Part shown: piece by piece, positions 23,790 through 31,883 of the stretch
Numbering within the stretch: position 1 is the stretch's first letter
Layout: the number at the start of each line of letters is the position of its first letter
DNA from: Methylococcales bacterium
GTDB lineage: Bacteria; Pseudomonadota; Gammaproteobacteria; Methylococcales; Methylomonadaceae
NCBI GenBank assembly: GCA_023144875.1
Contig: JAGLEW010000090.1
Coordinates: 1 to 35,000, forward strand
DNA: 35,000 nt
Reading direction: 5' to 3'
Translations under genes and position numbers: made by a program
The notes under the pieces: generated by a model
The model's database searches: none
The model's input: only the letters and a program-made list of their open reading frames with translations
Told to the model about the DNA's origin: nothing

Positions 23790-26576
23790 ATGATTAAAAA
23801 ACGATTTTTTTTAAGCCTAACATGGCGATTTTCTGTAATTATTGGCAGTATTGTTTTATTTTGTATCAGTATTGCGAGTCATCAACTTTATCTCAATGAA
23901 TCTGACAATTTTGAGTTTCAGCAGAAAAAAGTAACCTTAAAATTGATTAATACCGCTGAAAATTTAATAGACCAATCTTTTCGATCCACGGCAGAAACAC
24001 TGAAAACTTTTTTAGCAGGACATGCGTCTGGGTCATTGTATGAAACACAGGTGTTAATTGAGCAAAATATTAATTATTTATCATCAGTTGATGGGTTTGA
24101 GGATATGGTTTTATTTGACGTGCAAGGGAGGGTGCTCAAGCACTGGAATGCCCATTTAAAACCAACAAATAATAAAACCTTACGCAATGTATTAACGTTT
24201 AAAACACCTGACTACCAAGTGGATTGTCAAAAAGTATGTTACCAACAAACGGTTGTGCCTATTTTAGTGGACAATAAGGTGATTGGCGCATTGAGTGTGG
24301 CTAAGTCCTTTACTAACATAATGCGAAAATACAAAGCCTTAACGGGGGCAGAAAGCGCTATTTTAATTGGGAATGCTATTTTATTGGATTTTTCGTTAAG
24401 TCATAACGTGACCAATAAGAGGCATATCCCTTTTCATGAATCTTTATTTAGACAAGTGAAAAAAAACCACTCATTAGTTAAATTATTAGAAAAACATCGT
24501 CTTGTGACCTTGGATAATCAATCCTATCAATTAAAATCTTTTCCGCTGAAAGAAGCCTCAAGCACACACCCCCTATTTTTTGTGGTGATCGCAAATATTA
24601 GTGAAGAATTAGCGGCACAAAAAAGTAATCTTGAGAAAATTTTATGGTTTAGTCTATTTAATTTTGTGATAACGATGGTTTTGTTGTTGTGTGTGATTCA
24701 CACCTTTTCAAAGCGCATGGCACGATTGGCAGATGCCTTGCCTTTATTAGGAAAACAAAACTATAAGCGATTTAAACAAAAAATATTATTGCAACCTGAA
24801 ATATTGTTAGCGCATGATGAGCTTGATGAACTAAATCAGTCTGCTTTTACGGTCACAGAACAATTAGAAACACTGGAAAATCAAGTACAAGAACGCACTC
24901 AAAAGTTGTTAGAAAAATCCGATGAATTAGCGTTAGAGCGTGATTTTAGTGATCAGCTCGTTGAAGTTGCCCCGATTATTATTATTTTACAAAATGAAGA
25001 GGGTGACATTATTTCAATCAATTCCGCAGGCTTAAAAGCCTTAGAGCTGAAAAAAGAGGCGGTGATTGGGCAAAAATTTTCAAAATTTATTCCAAAAATA
25101 GAAGAAGAGCATTTAAATAAAATAGAGGCGTTAAAAAAGGGAGAATTACAAGATATTGTTAAAATAGATGGGGTGTTGTTGACCGATGAAAGTAATTGTC
25201 ATATTTCATGGTCACATTCTTTGATAAAAGAAAAACGTCAAAAGTCGGGTAAATTATTATTAACATTAGGGATTAATATTAGTAATCGGCTACGTATTGA
25301 AGCTGAAATGCTTAAAATGTCAACGGTTGATGTGTTAACAGGGCTTCGAAACCGAAAAATATTTCATAGCGATTTAGAAAATAAAATTGATTTAGCCAAG
25401 CGCTATGGATTTCCATTGACGTTATTTTATCTGGATTTAGATCAATTTAAAGTGATTAATGATAGCTGTAATCATGTCGAAGGCGATAAATTATTAGTAC
25501 AGGTAGCAACGAAACTGAAAAAAAGCTTAACGGCGGCGGATATGTTATTTCGCATGGGGGGCGATGAATTTGCGATCATCACTCAAAGTAATGACTTTAA
25601 TTCTATTGAAGTGGCCGCCGCAAAAATTAATTGTGCCTTAGCCCAACTAGAATATCACTTTAAAGGCACGGTTTATAAAGTGAGTGTGAGTATTGGGGTT
25701 GCGGTTTATCCCAAACATGGTACTAATGTCGATGATTTATTAGCTAATGCTGATTTAGCCATGTATCGTGCGAAAGAGCAGGGAGGCTGTCAACATCATA
25801 TTTTTTCACCGAGCATTAACTATCACACTTTATTAACGCAGGATCATTATTGGAAAGAATCGATTGAAGAGGCGTTGCTTTATCATCATTTTGTCCTTTT
25901 TTATCAACCGATTATGGAGATAAAAACGAATACTATTACCCATTATGAATGTTTAATTCGCATGGTCGGTGAGAATGGTGAATTAATTATGCCCGATGAA
26001 TTTATTGGTGTGGCTGAAAAAGTAGGGATCATTGATAAAATTGATCGTTGGGTGATTAAAGCATCCATTCAACAACATATTAGATTAAGAGAACGAGGTG
26101 AAAATTATAAAATTTCTATTAATTTATCGGGCTTATCTTTTAATGATGTTTCTATTTTTGATACCATTTCGGAACAATTAACACATAATAATGTTGATCC
26201 TGAGCAAATTATTTTTGAAATTACGGAAACCTCGGCGGTTTCAAATTTTATAGCGGCACAATGTCTGATTCAAAAAATAAAAAAGTTAGGTTGTGCGTTT
26301 GCATTGGATGATTTTGGAGTGGGCTTTTCATCTTTTTATTATTTAAAACACTTATCGGCTGATTATGTGAAAATTGATGGCGCTTTTATTCGGCAAATTG
26401 ATAATAACAGCGAAGATAGAATTTTTACCAAAGCGTTAACGGAGGTTTCTCAAGCGTTGGGGAAAAAAGTAATCGCTGAGTTTGTCGAAAATGAAGCTAT
26501 TTTAGCCATTTTAAAAGACTTTGGGATTGAATATGCACAAGGTTATTTAATCGGCAAGCCTATGCGGCTGGATTAA
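23790..26576 (+). CDS. Membrane GGDEF/EAL protein with periplasmic sensor and PAS
   Basis: A 928-residue c-di-GMP turnover protein. It has TM1 (about 13-31), a periplasmic sensor region (about 32-283, CACHE-like by position), TM2 (about 284-305), a coiled linker, a PAS domain (about 385-500), a GGDEF domain (about 510-670, intact GGDEF at 590-594) and an EAL domain (about 690-925). The EAL motif is ECL (Glu720), and INLSG, FEITETS, LDDFG, VKIDG, EFVE and AQGYL are all present, so phosphodiesterase activity is plausible. The inhibitory I-site RxxD before GGDEF is degenerate (TAAD). ATG 23790 is preferred over TTG 23745, which lies in the terminator-like hairpin. Confidence 0.9.
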   Translation: MIKKRFFLSLTWRFSVIIGSIVLFCISIASHQLYLNESDNFEFQQKKVTLKLINTAENLIDQSFRSTAETLKTFLAGHASGSLYETQVLIEQNINYLSSVDGFEDMVLFDVQGRVLKHWNAHLKPTNNKTLRNVLTFKTPDYQVDCQKVCYQQTVVPILVDNKVIGALSVAKSFTNIMRKYKALTGAESAILIGNAILLDFSLSHNVTNKRHIPFHESLFRQVKKNHSLVKLLEKHRLVTLDNQSYQLKSFPLKEASSTHPLFFVVIANISEELAAQKSNLEKILWFSLFNFVITMVLLLCVIHTFSKRMARLADALPLLGKQNYKRFKQKILLQPEILLAHDELDELNQSAFTVTEQLETLENQVQERTQKLLEKSDELALERDFSDQLVEVAPIIIILQNEEGDIISINSAGLKALELKKEAVIGQKFSKFIPKIEEEHLNKIEALKKGELQDIVKIDGVLLTDESNCHISWSHSLIKEKRQKSGKLLLTLGINISNRLRIEAEMLKMSTVDVLTGLRNRKIFHSDLENKIDLAKRYGFPLTLFYLDLDQFKVINDSCNHVEGDKLLVQVATKLKKSLTAADMLFRMGGDEFAIITQSNDFNSIEVAAAKINCALAQLEYHFKGTVYKVSVSIGVAVYPKHGTNVDDLLANADLAMYRAKEQGGCQHHIFSPSINYHTLLTQDHYWKESIEEALLYHHFVLFYQPIMEIKTNTITHYECLIRMVGENGELIMPDEFIGVAEKVGIIDKIDRWVIKASIQQHIRLRERGENYKISINLSGLSFNDVSIFDTISEQLTHNNVDPEQIIFEITETSAVSNFIAAQCLIQKIKKLGCAFALDDFGVGFSSFYYLKHLSADYVKIDGAFIRQIDNNSEDRIFTKALTEVSQALGKKVIAEFVENEAILAILKDFGIEYAQGYLIGKPMRLD

Positions 26577-26596
26577 TCTTTAGACTAAATTTTTAC

Positions 26597-27544
26597 ATGA
26601 AAAAACTTAAATGTGCGGTGATTGGTACGGGCTATCTTGGAAAATTTCACGCGGAAAAATATATCAATCACCCTGATTGTGAATTAGTGGCAGTGGTGGA
26701 TATTGACCTTAACAGCGCTACCTTGATCGCTGAAAAATATCATACCAATGCTTACACAGATTATAAGGCGTTATTATCCACGCTGGATGCAGTGAGTATT
26801 GTGGTGCCAACGTCATTGCATCATCAAGTGGCGAAAGATTTTTTAAACGCGGGCGTGCATGTTTTAGTTGAAAAACCCATCACAGTGACAGTGCAAGAGG
26901 CCGATGAGTTAATTGCCATTGCGGATGAAAAAAAACGAGTGTTGCAAGTCGGTCATCTTGAGCGTTTTAACCCTGCTATTTTGGGGTTGGATAATGAAAG
27001 TAGCCCTTTGTTTATTGAATCGCACCGATTATCGCCATTTAATCCGCGTGCCAATGATGTTAGTGTGGTGTTGGATTTGATGATCCATGATATTGATATT
27101 ATTCTTGCTTTGGTCGGTAGTGAAGTGGCTCGAATTGAAGCCAGTGGTACGCCTGTATTAACGCAAGGAACCGATATAGCCAATGCGCGTTTAACCTTTA
27201 AAAATGGCTGTGTGGCGAATGTGACTGCCAGTCGTATTAGCTTAAAAATGGAGCGTAAGATGCGAATGTTTAGGCCTTGTTCTTATATTTCGGTGGATTT
27301 TCAAAATAAGATATTAACCAAACATCGCACCAGTGACCAAGAAATGTATCCAGGGGTTCCTAAAATAGAAACCGAAGAATTCGTTTTTAAAGAATCCGAT
27401 GCCTTACAAGCCGAAATTAATCACTTTATTGATTGTATTCAGCATAATACGACCCCTTTAGTCTCAGGCGTGGCAGGAAGACATGCGCTTGAAACCGCGA
27501 TTAAAATTACAGATTTATTATCGAATACCTCTGAAATTTTATAA
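26597..27544 (+). CDS. Gfo/Idh/MocA family NAD(P)-dependent oxidoreductase
   Basis: A 315-residue sugar-dehydrogenase-type protein with an N-terminal Rossmann fold (AVIGTGYLGKFHAEKY, glycine motif), the EKPITVTVQEA segment with the conserved Lys of the EKP motif, and HLERFNPA and DLMIHDIDI in the catalytic domain; the final His of DLMIHD is a family active-site residue. The substrate is probably a (nucleotide) sugar. GnnA, the UDP-GlcNAc 3-dehydrogenase used for GlcN3N-type lipid A, belongs to this family and is found near lpxA in some bacteria. An lpxA-like gene lies about 5 kb away, so GnnA is one candidate but not shown. The gene overlaps the 3' end of pqqB by 6 nt, tail to tail. Confidence 0.82.
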   Translation: MKKLKCAVIGTGYLGKFHAEKYINHPDCELVAVVDIDLNSATLIAEKYHTNAYTDYKALLSTLDAVSIVVPTSLHHQVAKDFLNAGVHVLVEKPITVTVQEADELIAIADEKKRVLQVGHLERFNPAILGLDNESSPLFIESHRLSPFNPRANDVSVVLDLMIHDIDIILALVGSEVARIEASGTPVLTQGTDIANARLTFKNGCVANVTASRISLKMERKMRMFRPCSYISVDFQNKILTKHRTSDQEMYPGVPKIETEEFVFKESDALQAEINHFIDCIQHNTTPLVSGVAGRHALETAIKITDLLSNTSEIL

Positions 27545-28447
27545 ATTAATTTCCATGTTATCGTAGGAAACTTCAATATTATTTTCAGTCAAAATTTTAC
27601 GTTCCTTAGAATCATTATCTAAAATAGGGTTGGTATTATTGATATGAATCAAAATTTTACGAGGTTTTTTCATGGCATTTAAAATATCGATCATGCCCTC
27701 TTTTCCTGATTGAGGAATGTGACCTATTGATCGTGCTAATAATGGCCGACCGACCGAGGCTAATTCATCATCTGTCCAAAAAGTTCCATCAACCATCACA
27801 CAATCAGCGTCAAGCATTGCTTTTTCAACATGTGGTTCAATAACGCCTAAACCAGGTGCATAAAAGGTGGTTTTTCCCGTTGAAATTTGACGAATAATCA
27901 TGCCGATATTATCGCCTTCATGAGGATCATTTCGATGCGGTGAATACGGCGGGGCTTTGCTTTTGAGTGCTAAGGCGGTAAATTCTAAATCATCTATGTT
28001 TGGTATGGTAAATGCGTCGCCATTTAAAGGGATGTCATGATGATTAACCCCACAAAAATGTTCTAAAATATTAAAAATAGGAAAGCCTGTGGTGAGGTCT
28101 TGCTTCACCATTTCTGTGCAGTAAACCGTTAATGGGTCGCCTTCGCGTAGAATCAGCAGTCCTGTTGCATGATCAATTTGTGAATCAATCATAACAATGG
28201 CTTCAATACCTGTTCCACGGACTTTATTTTTGGGATGAATTTCAGGGAAATTTTCTAGCTGAGTACGTACATCAGGGGATGCATTAAAAAGTACCCAATG
28301 TTCACCGTCGGATGAGATGGCGATGGAGGATTGGTTGCGAGGTGAGGCGTTGATTGTTCCCGCTCTCACTGCTTTACAATTAGGACAACTGCAATTCCAT
28401 TGTGGAAAGCCGCCGCCCGCGCCCGAACCTAAAACCCGTATTTTCAT
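27539..28447 (-). CDS. pqqB: PQQ biosynthesis protein PqqB
   Basis: A 302-residue metallo-beta-lactamase-fold protein. It is recognised by the start MKIRVLGSGAGGGFPQWNC, the CSCPNCKAVR Cys motif, NASPDVRTQL, DSQIDHATGLL and the GHIPQSG region. PqqB is needed for pyrroloquinoline quinone synthesis, where it is proposed to act as a hydroxylase on the Glu-Tyr-derived intermediate. PQQ is the cofactor of methanol dehydrogenase, which fits a methylotroph. pqqA lies 108 nt upstream, separated by a hairpin. pqqC, pqqD and pqqE do not follow; a convergent oxidoreductase gene does. Confidence 0.97.
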   Translation of the reverse strand: MKIRVLGSGAGGGFPQWNCSCPNCKAVRAGTINASPRNQSSIAISSDGEHWVLFNASPDVRTQLENFPEIHPKNKVRGTGIEAIVMIDSQIDHATGLLILREGDPLTVYCTEMVKQDLTTGFPIFNILEHFCGVNHHDIPLNGDAFTIPNIDDLEFTALALKSKAPPYSPHRNDPHEGDNIGMIIRQISTGKTTFYAPGLGVIEPHVEKAMLDADCVMVDGTFWTDDELASVGRPLLARSIGHIPQSGKEGMIDILNAMKKPRKILIHINNTNPILDNDSKERKILTENNIEVSYDNMEINL

Positions 28448-28506
28448 AATTAATTGGTGATTGTGAAGTAAAAAATAAAATCATACGGTATTCCTAAGTG
28501 ACAGGC

Positions 28507-28536
28507 AAAAAAAAGGAGCTTAATAGCCCCTTTTTT
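28507..28536 (-). terminator. Hairpin between pqqA and pqqB (attenuator/terminator)
   Basis: On the minus strand GGGGCT (28530-28525) pairs with AGCTCC (28520-28515), one G-U pair, loop of 4 nt, flanked by A6 before and T8 after, so the helix can be extended by A-U pairs. It lies just downstream of pqqA. Partial read-through would make pqqA transcript more abundant than pqqB, as known for other pqq operons. Confidence 0.8.
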
Positions 28537-28555
28537 CTATCAAAAATCGTAATGA

Positions 28556-28630
28556 TTAGCGATTATAGATATACATTGTTACTTCAAAACCAAAGCGTAA
28601 ATCGGTGTAAGCTGGTGTTTCCCATTTCAT
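28556..28630 (-). CDS. pqqA: PQQ precursor peptide PqqA (24 residues)
   Basis: A tiny ribosomally made precursor peptide. The minus strand reads MKWETPAYTDLRFGFEVTM then YIYNR and stop. The conserved Glu16-x-x-x-Tyr20 pair, which PqqE cross-links and which becomes PQQ, is present in FEVTMY. GGAG lies about 10 nt before the ATG, and a strong promoter is upstream. The gene is too short for standard ORF cut-offs. It directly precedes pqqB and is separated from it by a terminator-like hairpin. Confidence 0.96.
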   Translation of the reverse strand: MKWETPAYTDLRFGFEVTMYIYNR

Positions 28631-28690
28631 AATAAGTTCTCCGAGGATTTGATAAATTAAGCCTAGCTGAATCAAGTTAAGCTGTAAAGG

Positions 28691-28719
28691 ATTATAAAGT
28701 GATCGCCGTTATTAAGCAA
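28691..28719 (-). promoter_or_regulatory. Sigma-70 promoter of pqqA
   Basis: On the minus strand, -35 TTGCTT (28719-28714), spacer of exactly 17 bp and -10 TATAAT (28696-28691, perfect). The expected transcript start is near 28684, giving a leader of about 54 nt before the pqqA ATG. Confidence 0.8.
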
Positions 28720-28748
28720 CTTTCACAATATCGTGTCTATTTATGCGT

Positions 28749-29507
28749 TTAATAAGAATTATAAACCAAATGAATGCCCACTAAAGTGAGTAAAAAAATG
28801 AAGGCTTCTTTTAAAAGACGTTCATTGATTTTTTTAGTGATTCGAGGACCAACTTGTCCGCCCACTAATACACCAGGGATGGTCCAAACGACAATGTCAT
28901 AGCTTGGGTTTCCACCCATCACAATATGACTAGATAAGCCGATTAAACTAACACACAGCGCGATGAAAAGGCAGGTACCAATTGAGTTACTCATGCTTAA
29001 GGATAATTTACTACGCATGACAGGGATGAGCCATTCGCTTAAGCTGATACTTAACATACCACTGGCGATAGAGGCAGGAACGGTAATCCACGCATGGCGA
29101 TAGGCTTTTTTTATGTCCACCTTATCTTGTCCGACATCGTTGTATTTTTGCTCGGAGGAGACAAAGACAAACGCAGTGGTCATCACCATTAAACCTAAAA
29201 TTAATTGAATGCGATTCGGTTCTAAAAATTTGACTAAATACGCCCCCACAATAACCCCTGGAACTGCAATTACAAGGATTAACCACGCTAATCTAAAATC
29301 AATGCGGTCTTGTCTATAACAGGTAAAACTTGCAGAACCCATGCCTGCTGTCTGTGTCATTAAAGACGTGACTACTGCGATTTCAGGAGGAAGTTTTAAC
29401 ACAATTAAAAAGAATGGCATGAGCAAAACGCCACCCCCAATACCGACCGAGGATGCGGCGGTTGAAATAATAACAGCCATTGGAAATACAAACCAATATT
29501 CAAGCAT
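28749..29507 (-). CDS. TauE/SafE-family membrane permease
   Basis: A 252-residue inner-membrane protein with about eight hydrophobic segments. The family repeats are visible: GIGGGVLLMPFF....PP..AV.TSL, and a second half with SNSIGT..FIAL, GVLVGGQVGPRI. TauE/SafE proteins are linked to export of sulfite, sulfoacetate or other small anions, but the substrate cannot be told here. The start codon region overlaps the upstream HAMP gene by 8 nt, so the two are translationally coupled. Confidence 0.88.
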   Translation of the reverse strand: MLEYWFVFPMAVIISTAASSVGIGGGVLLMPFFLIVLKLPPEIAVVTSLMTQTAGMGSASFTCYRQDRIDFRLAWLILVIAVPGVIVGAYLVKFLEPNRIQLILGLMVMTTAFVFVSSEQKYNDVGQDKVDIKKAYRHAWITVPASIASGMLSISLSEWLIPVMRSKLSLSMSNSIGTCLFIALCVSLIGLSSHIVMGGNPSYDIVVWTIPGVLVGGQVGPRITKKINERLLKEAFIFLLTLVGIHLVYNSY

Positions 29508-30129
29508 CGGAGTCTCCGTTAATTCCTTTTAGTTGAAAGCATTCGGTAAAAAACTTTAAAGTCTCAAAATCATCTTGTAATTGTTCTAATTCAATTAAAA
29601 TTTCCGCTGTTTTTTTACTATGAGTCACATCTTCCGCTAACAGTTCTCGAACATGACTAATACAACGCTCGCCCGTGTCACTCATGTTTTTTGAGATCAT
29701 TGTAACTTCTTGTAAGTTAGTTGACATTTCATTGATGACGCCCCCTAATTGGGATAATTCATTATTCGAGTCAATATCAATGGTTTGGGTGAGATCCCCA
29801 TCGGAAATTTTTTTAGAAAGGTCAATCATGTGTTGTAACGGGCCTGTGATATTTTTAATCAGCATGGTAAGTACAATAATGGTGACAAACATGATAATGC
29901 CGATCATTATAATTGCCTTATTTCTAAGGACTTCGAGTGGCTCAAAAACATCCAGTTTCGTAATATCTTCGCTGGCAAGTTTTTTGAAATTTTCTAATAA
30001 AATATTTTTTAAGTCGACACTTTGCACATCAAAAACAAACTCAACAGTGACCAGTAATGCCGCACAGACAATCAGCATAAAATACATAATCATTGTACGC
30101 TGTAAGTTATCTTTATTTTTTAAACTCAT
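29500..30129 (-). CDS. Two-TM HAMP-domain membrane protein without output domain
   Basis: A 209-residue protein with TM1 (about 11-33), a short periplasmic loop (about 34-71), TM2 (72-91), a HAMP domain (about 92-144, with ITGPLQHMIDLSKKISDGDLTQTI and ELSQLGGVINEM) and a C-terminal coiled coil ending at about 200. There is no kinase, GGDEF or MCP signalling domain: the MCP hairpin tip is missing. It overlaps the TauE/SafE gene by 8 nt. The protein may be a truncated chemoreceptor or a regulatory/sensory partner of the transporter. Confidence 0.8.
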   Translation of the reverse strand: MSLKNKDNLQRTMIMYFMLIVCAALLVTVEFVFDVQSVDLKNILLENFKKLASEDITKLDVFEPLEVLRNKAIIMIGIIMFVTIIVLTMLIKNITGPLQHMIDLSKKISDGDLTQTIDIDSNNELSQLGGVINEMSTNLQEVTMISKNMSDTGERCISHVRELLAEDVTHSKKTAEILIELEQLQDDFETLKFFTECFQLKGINGDSDA

Positions 30130-30442
30130 TCATAAAGTCCTAGTTGAGGGTGGAGGATAACACCTATGTATTTTGCGCTACTCATATAAATAATATTATC
30201 CTAGAAACACTTTAGTGTAGATTAAAGCGCATATCAAGAATAATAGCTAAAGGTGGCAAAGTGGCCTTAATTTTTGCGAGATATATCGCAGAATATACAC
30301 TATTTTTGGTTCAATTTTTTAATAGAATTATTCAGAGAAGGGCTTAAGGTTTATTTTGATAATATGCGGAGTATTTTAATCGTATATTTAAAAATGAATA
30401 GAGGTAAAATACAGTTTATTATTCGCAATACAAACTAAAAAA
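30130..30442. other. 313-bp divergent intergenic region
   Basis: AT-rich region between the HAMP gene and the DUF1820 gene. No ORF or RNA gene is supported. A short palindromic GCGA...TCGC around 30277-30292 is the only visible symmetry. Promoters for both divergent genes are expected here. Confidence 0.4.
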
Positions 30443-30766
30443 ATGTCAGAGACTTATATTTACAAAGTTATGTTCTTCAATCGTGATGAAATTTACGAAA
30501 TTTATGCACGCAATGTGTATGAGGGGGATATGTATGGTTTTATTATTATTGAAGAGTTTGTTTTTGGCGAAAAAAGTGCATTACTCATTGATCCAAGTGA
30601 AGAAAAATTAAGGAATGAGTTTGAGGATGTTCACCGTACCTTTATTCCAATCCATGAAATTATCCGTATTGATCAAGTAAAAAAGCGTGGAAGCGCCAAA
30701 ATTTCCTCTGCTACGAAAAAAAATAGCGGTAATGTTTCAACGCTTTATAGTCCTAGTAAAAAATAA
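30443..30766 (+). CDS. DUF1820 family protein
   Basis: A 107-residue protein matching DUF1820. It has YKVMFFNRDEIYEIYARNV, GDMYGFIIIEEFVFGE, LLIDPSEEKL..EFEDV.RTFIPIHEIIRIDQV, then a basic, disordered tail (KKRGSAK to SPSKK). The function is unknown. The fold looks like a small beta-rich protein, and the tail could contact nucleic acid, but that is inference. It converges with sspB, with only 4 nt between the stops. Confidence 0.88.
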   Translation: MSETYIYKVMFFNRDEIYEIYARNVYEGDMYGFIIIEEFVFGEKSALLIDPSEEKLRNEFEDVHRTFIPIHEIIRIDQVKKRGSAKISSATKKNSGNVSTLYSPSKK

Positions 30767-30770
30767 GAGT

Positions 30771-31154
30771 TTATTTCACGATGGATAATTGAGGGCGCTT
30801 AGGGGCGGTTTCTTTTTCTTCGGTTTCAGGTTCAGCATCGGGCGTTTCGTTAGGGTCAAAAGCCATGCCTTGGTTATTTTCTTTGGCATAGACCGCTAAA
30901 ATAGCTGAAATAGGGGCGACAACCTGCATTGAATTCCCTGAAAATCGAGCTTCAAACTCAACCGATTTATCCCCTAAATGCAAATTTTGAACTGCTTCTG
31001 GGCGAATATTTAGCACAATTTGATTATTTTCGATGAAATCTTCTGGCAAAATAGCGCTAGGGTGTTCAGCATTGACTAACATGTAGGGAGTCATGTGATT
31101 ATCAATAATCCACTCATAAAGTGATCGAATAAGGTAAGGTTTTAAGGGAGTCAT
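30771..31154 (-). CDS. sspB: ClpXP protease specificity-enhancing factor SspB
   Basis: SspB binds ssrA-tagged and other substrates and hands them to ClpX. The 127-residue protein has the SspB core (PYLIRSLYEWI.DN..TPY, VLNI.P.AV..L, FEARFSG....V..PI.AILAVYAKENNQGMAF), an acidic linker (about 100-118) and a C-terminal ClpX-binding tail (RPQLSIVK, similar to the LRVVK motif). It starts immediately after the sspA stop. Confidence 0.95.
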   Translation of the reverse strand: MTPLKPYLIRSLYEWIIDNHMTPYMLVNAEHPSAILPEDFIENNQIVLNIRPEAVQNLHLGDKSVEFEARFSGNSMQVVAPISAILAVYAKENNQGMAFDPNETPDAEPETEEKETAPKRPQLSIVK

Positions 31155-31793
31155 TTATTTAGGGACTCGTGCCATATCTTTTTCTTCGGAACTCAAGCTT
31201 TCTTGAAACGCTTCTCTTGCAAATATTTGTGAGGCATATTGGCTAATACTTGCGCCTAAAAGTCCTAGGTCAATGCCAAGACTTGGTAAACGCCATAATA
31301 AAGGAGCTAACGCACAATCGACTAACGAATATTCTTCATTCATAAAATAAGGGTTAGCGGCAAAAACAGGGGCGGCGGCGGTTAAGCTTTCTTTTAATTT
31401 TTTCTTAGCCCTTGCTGATTTTTTTTCACCAGAATTTAACATTTCATCCAGTAAATGATACCAATCTTGATCAATACGCTTAATTAACATCCGAGCGGTT
31501 GCGCGTGAGACGGGATCCATTTGGTGTAATGGTGGGTGTGGGAAGCGCTCATCTAAATACTCCATGATGATACGCGAATCATATAAGACCAAATCCCGTT
31601 CAATTAAGGTGGGGGACGTGCCCGTTGGGTTTATTTTTAGTAATACGTCGGGGGGTTCATTGGGGTCATAGTATTCAATATCAGCAATGACTCCTTTTTC
31701 ATGAAGCACTAAACGAGTACAGTGACTCATTGCACAGGTAGGAGAAGAGAAAACCGTCATGATAGCCTTACGAGGATTAATATTTGCCACAAA
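31155..31793 (-). CDS. sspA: Stringent starvation protein A (GST-like)
   Basis: RNA polymerase-associated GST-fold protein of about 212 residues, which in enterobacteria modulates sigma-70 and stationary-phase acid tolerance. It has a thioredoxin-like N-terminal domain (TVFSSPTCAMSHCTRLVLHEKG, NPTGTSPTLIERDLVLYDSRIIMEYLDERFPHPPL) and a helical C-terminal domain (DQDWY, FMNEEYSLVDCALAPLLWRLP). GTG 31793 is chosen because it gives the ANINPRKAIM N-terminus expected from SspA and has AAGG upstream; ATG 31760 and TTG 31799 are alternatives. It is transcribed with sspB. Confidence 0.93.
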   Translation of the reverse strand, partial: FVANINPRKAIMTVFSSPTCAMSHCTRLVLHEKGVIADIEYYDPNEPPDVLLKINPTGTSPTLIERDLVLYDSRIIMEYLDERFPHPPLHQMDPVSRATARMLIKRIDQDWYHLLDEMLNSGEKKSARAKKKLKESLTAAAPVFAANPYFMNEEYSLVDCALAPLLWRLPSLGIDLGLLGASISQYASQIFAREAFQESLSSEEKDMARVPK

Positions 31794-31883
31794 CAACAAC
31801 CTTATATAAAAACTTACGCGCGTAAAATCCCATTATACCATAAAATAAAATATGGATTAGTTATGGTGTTAACATACAAAAAA

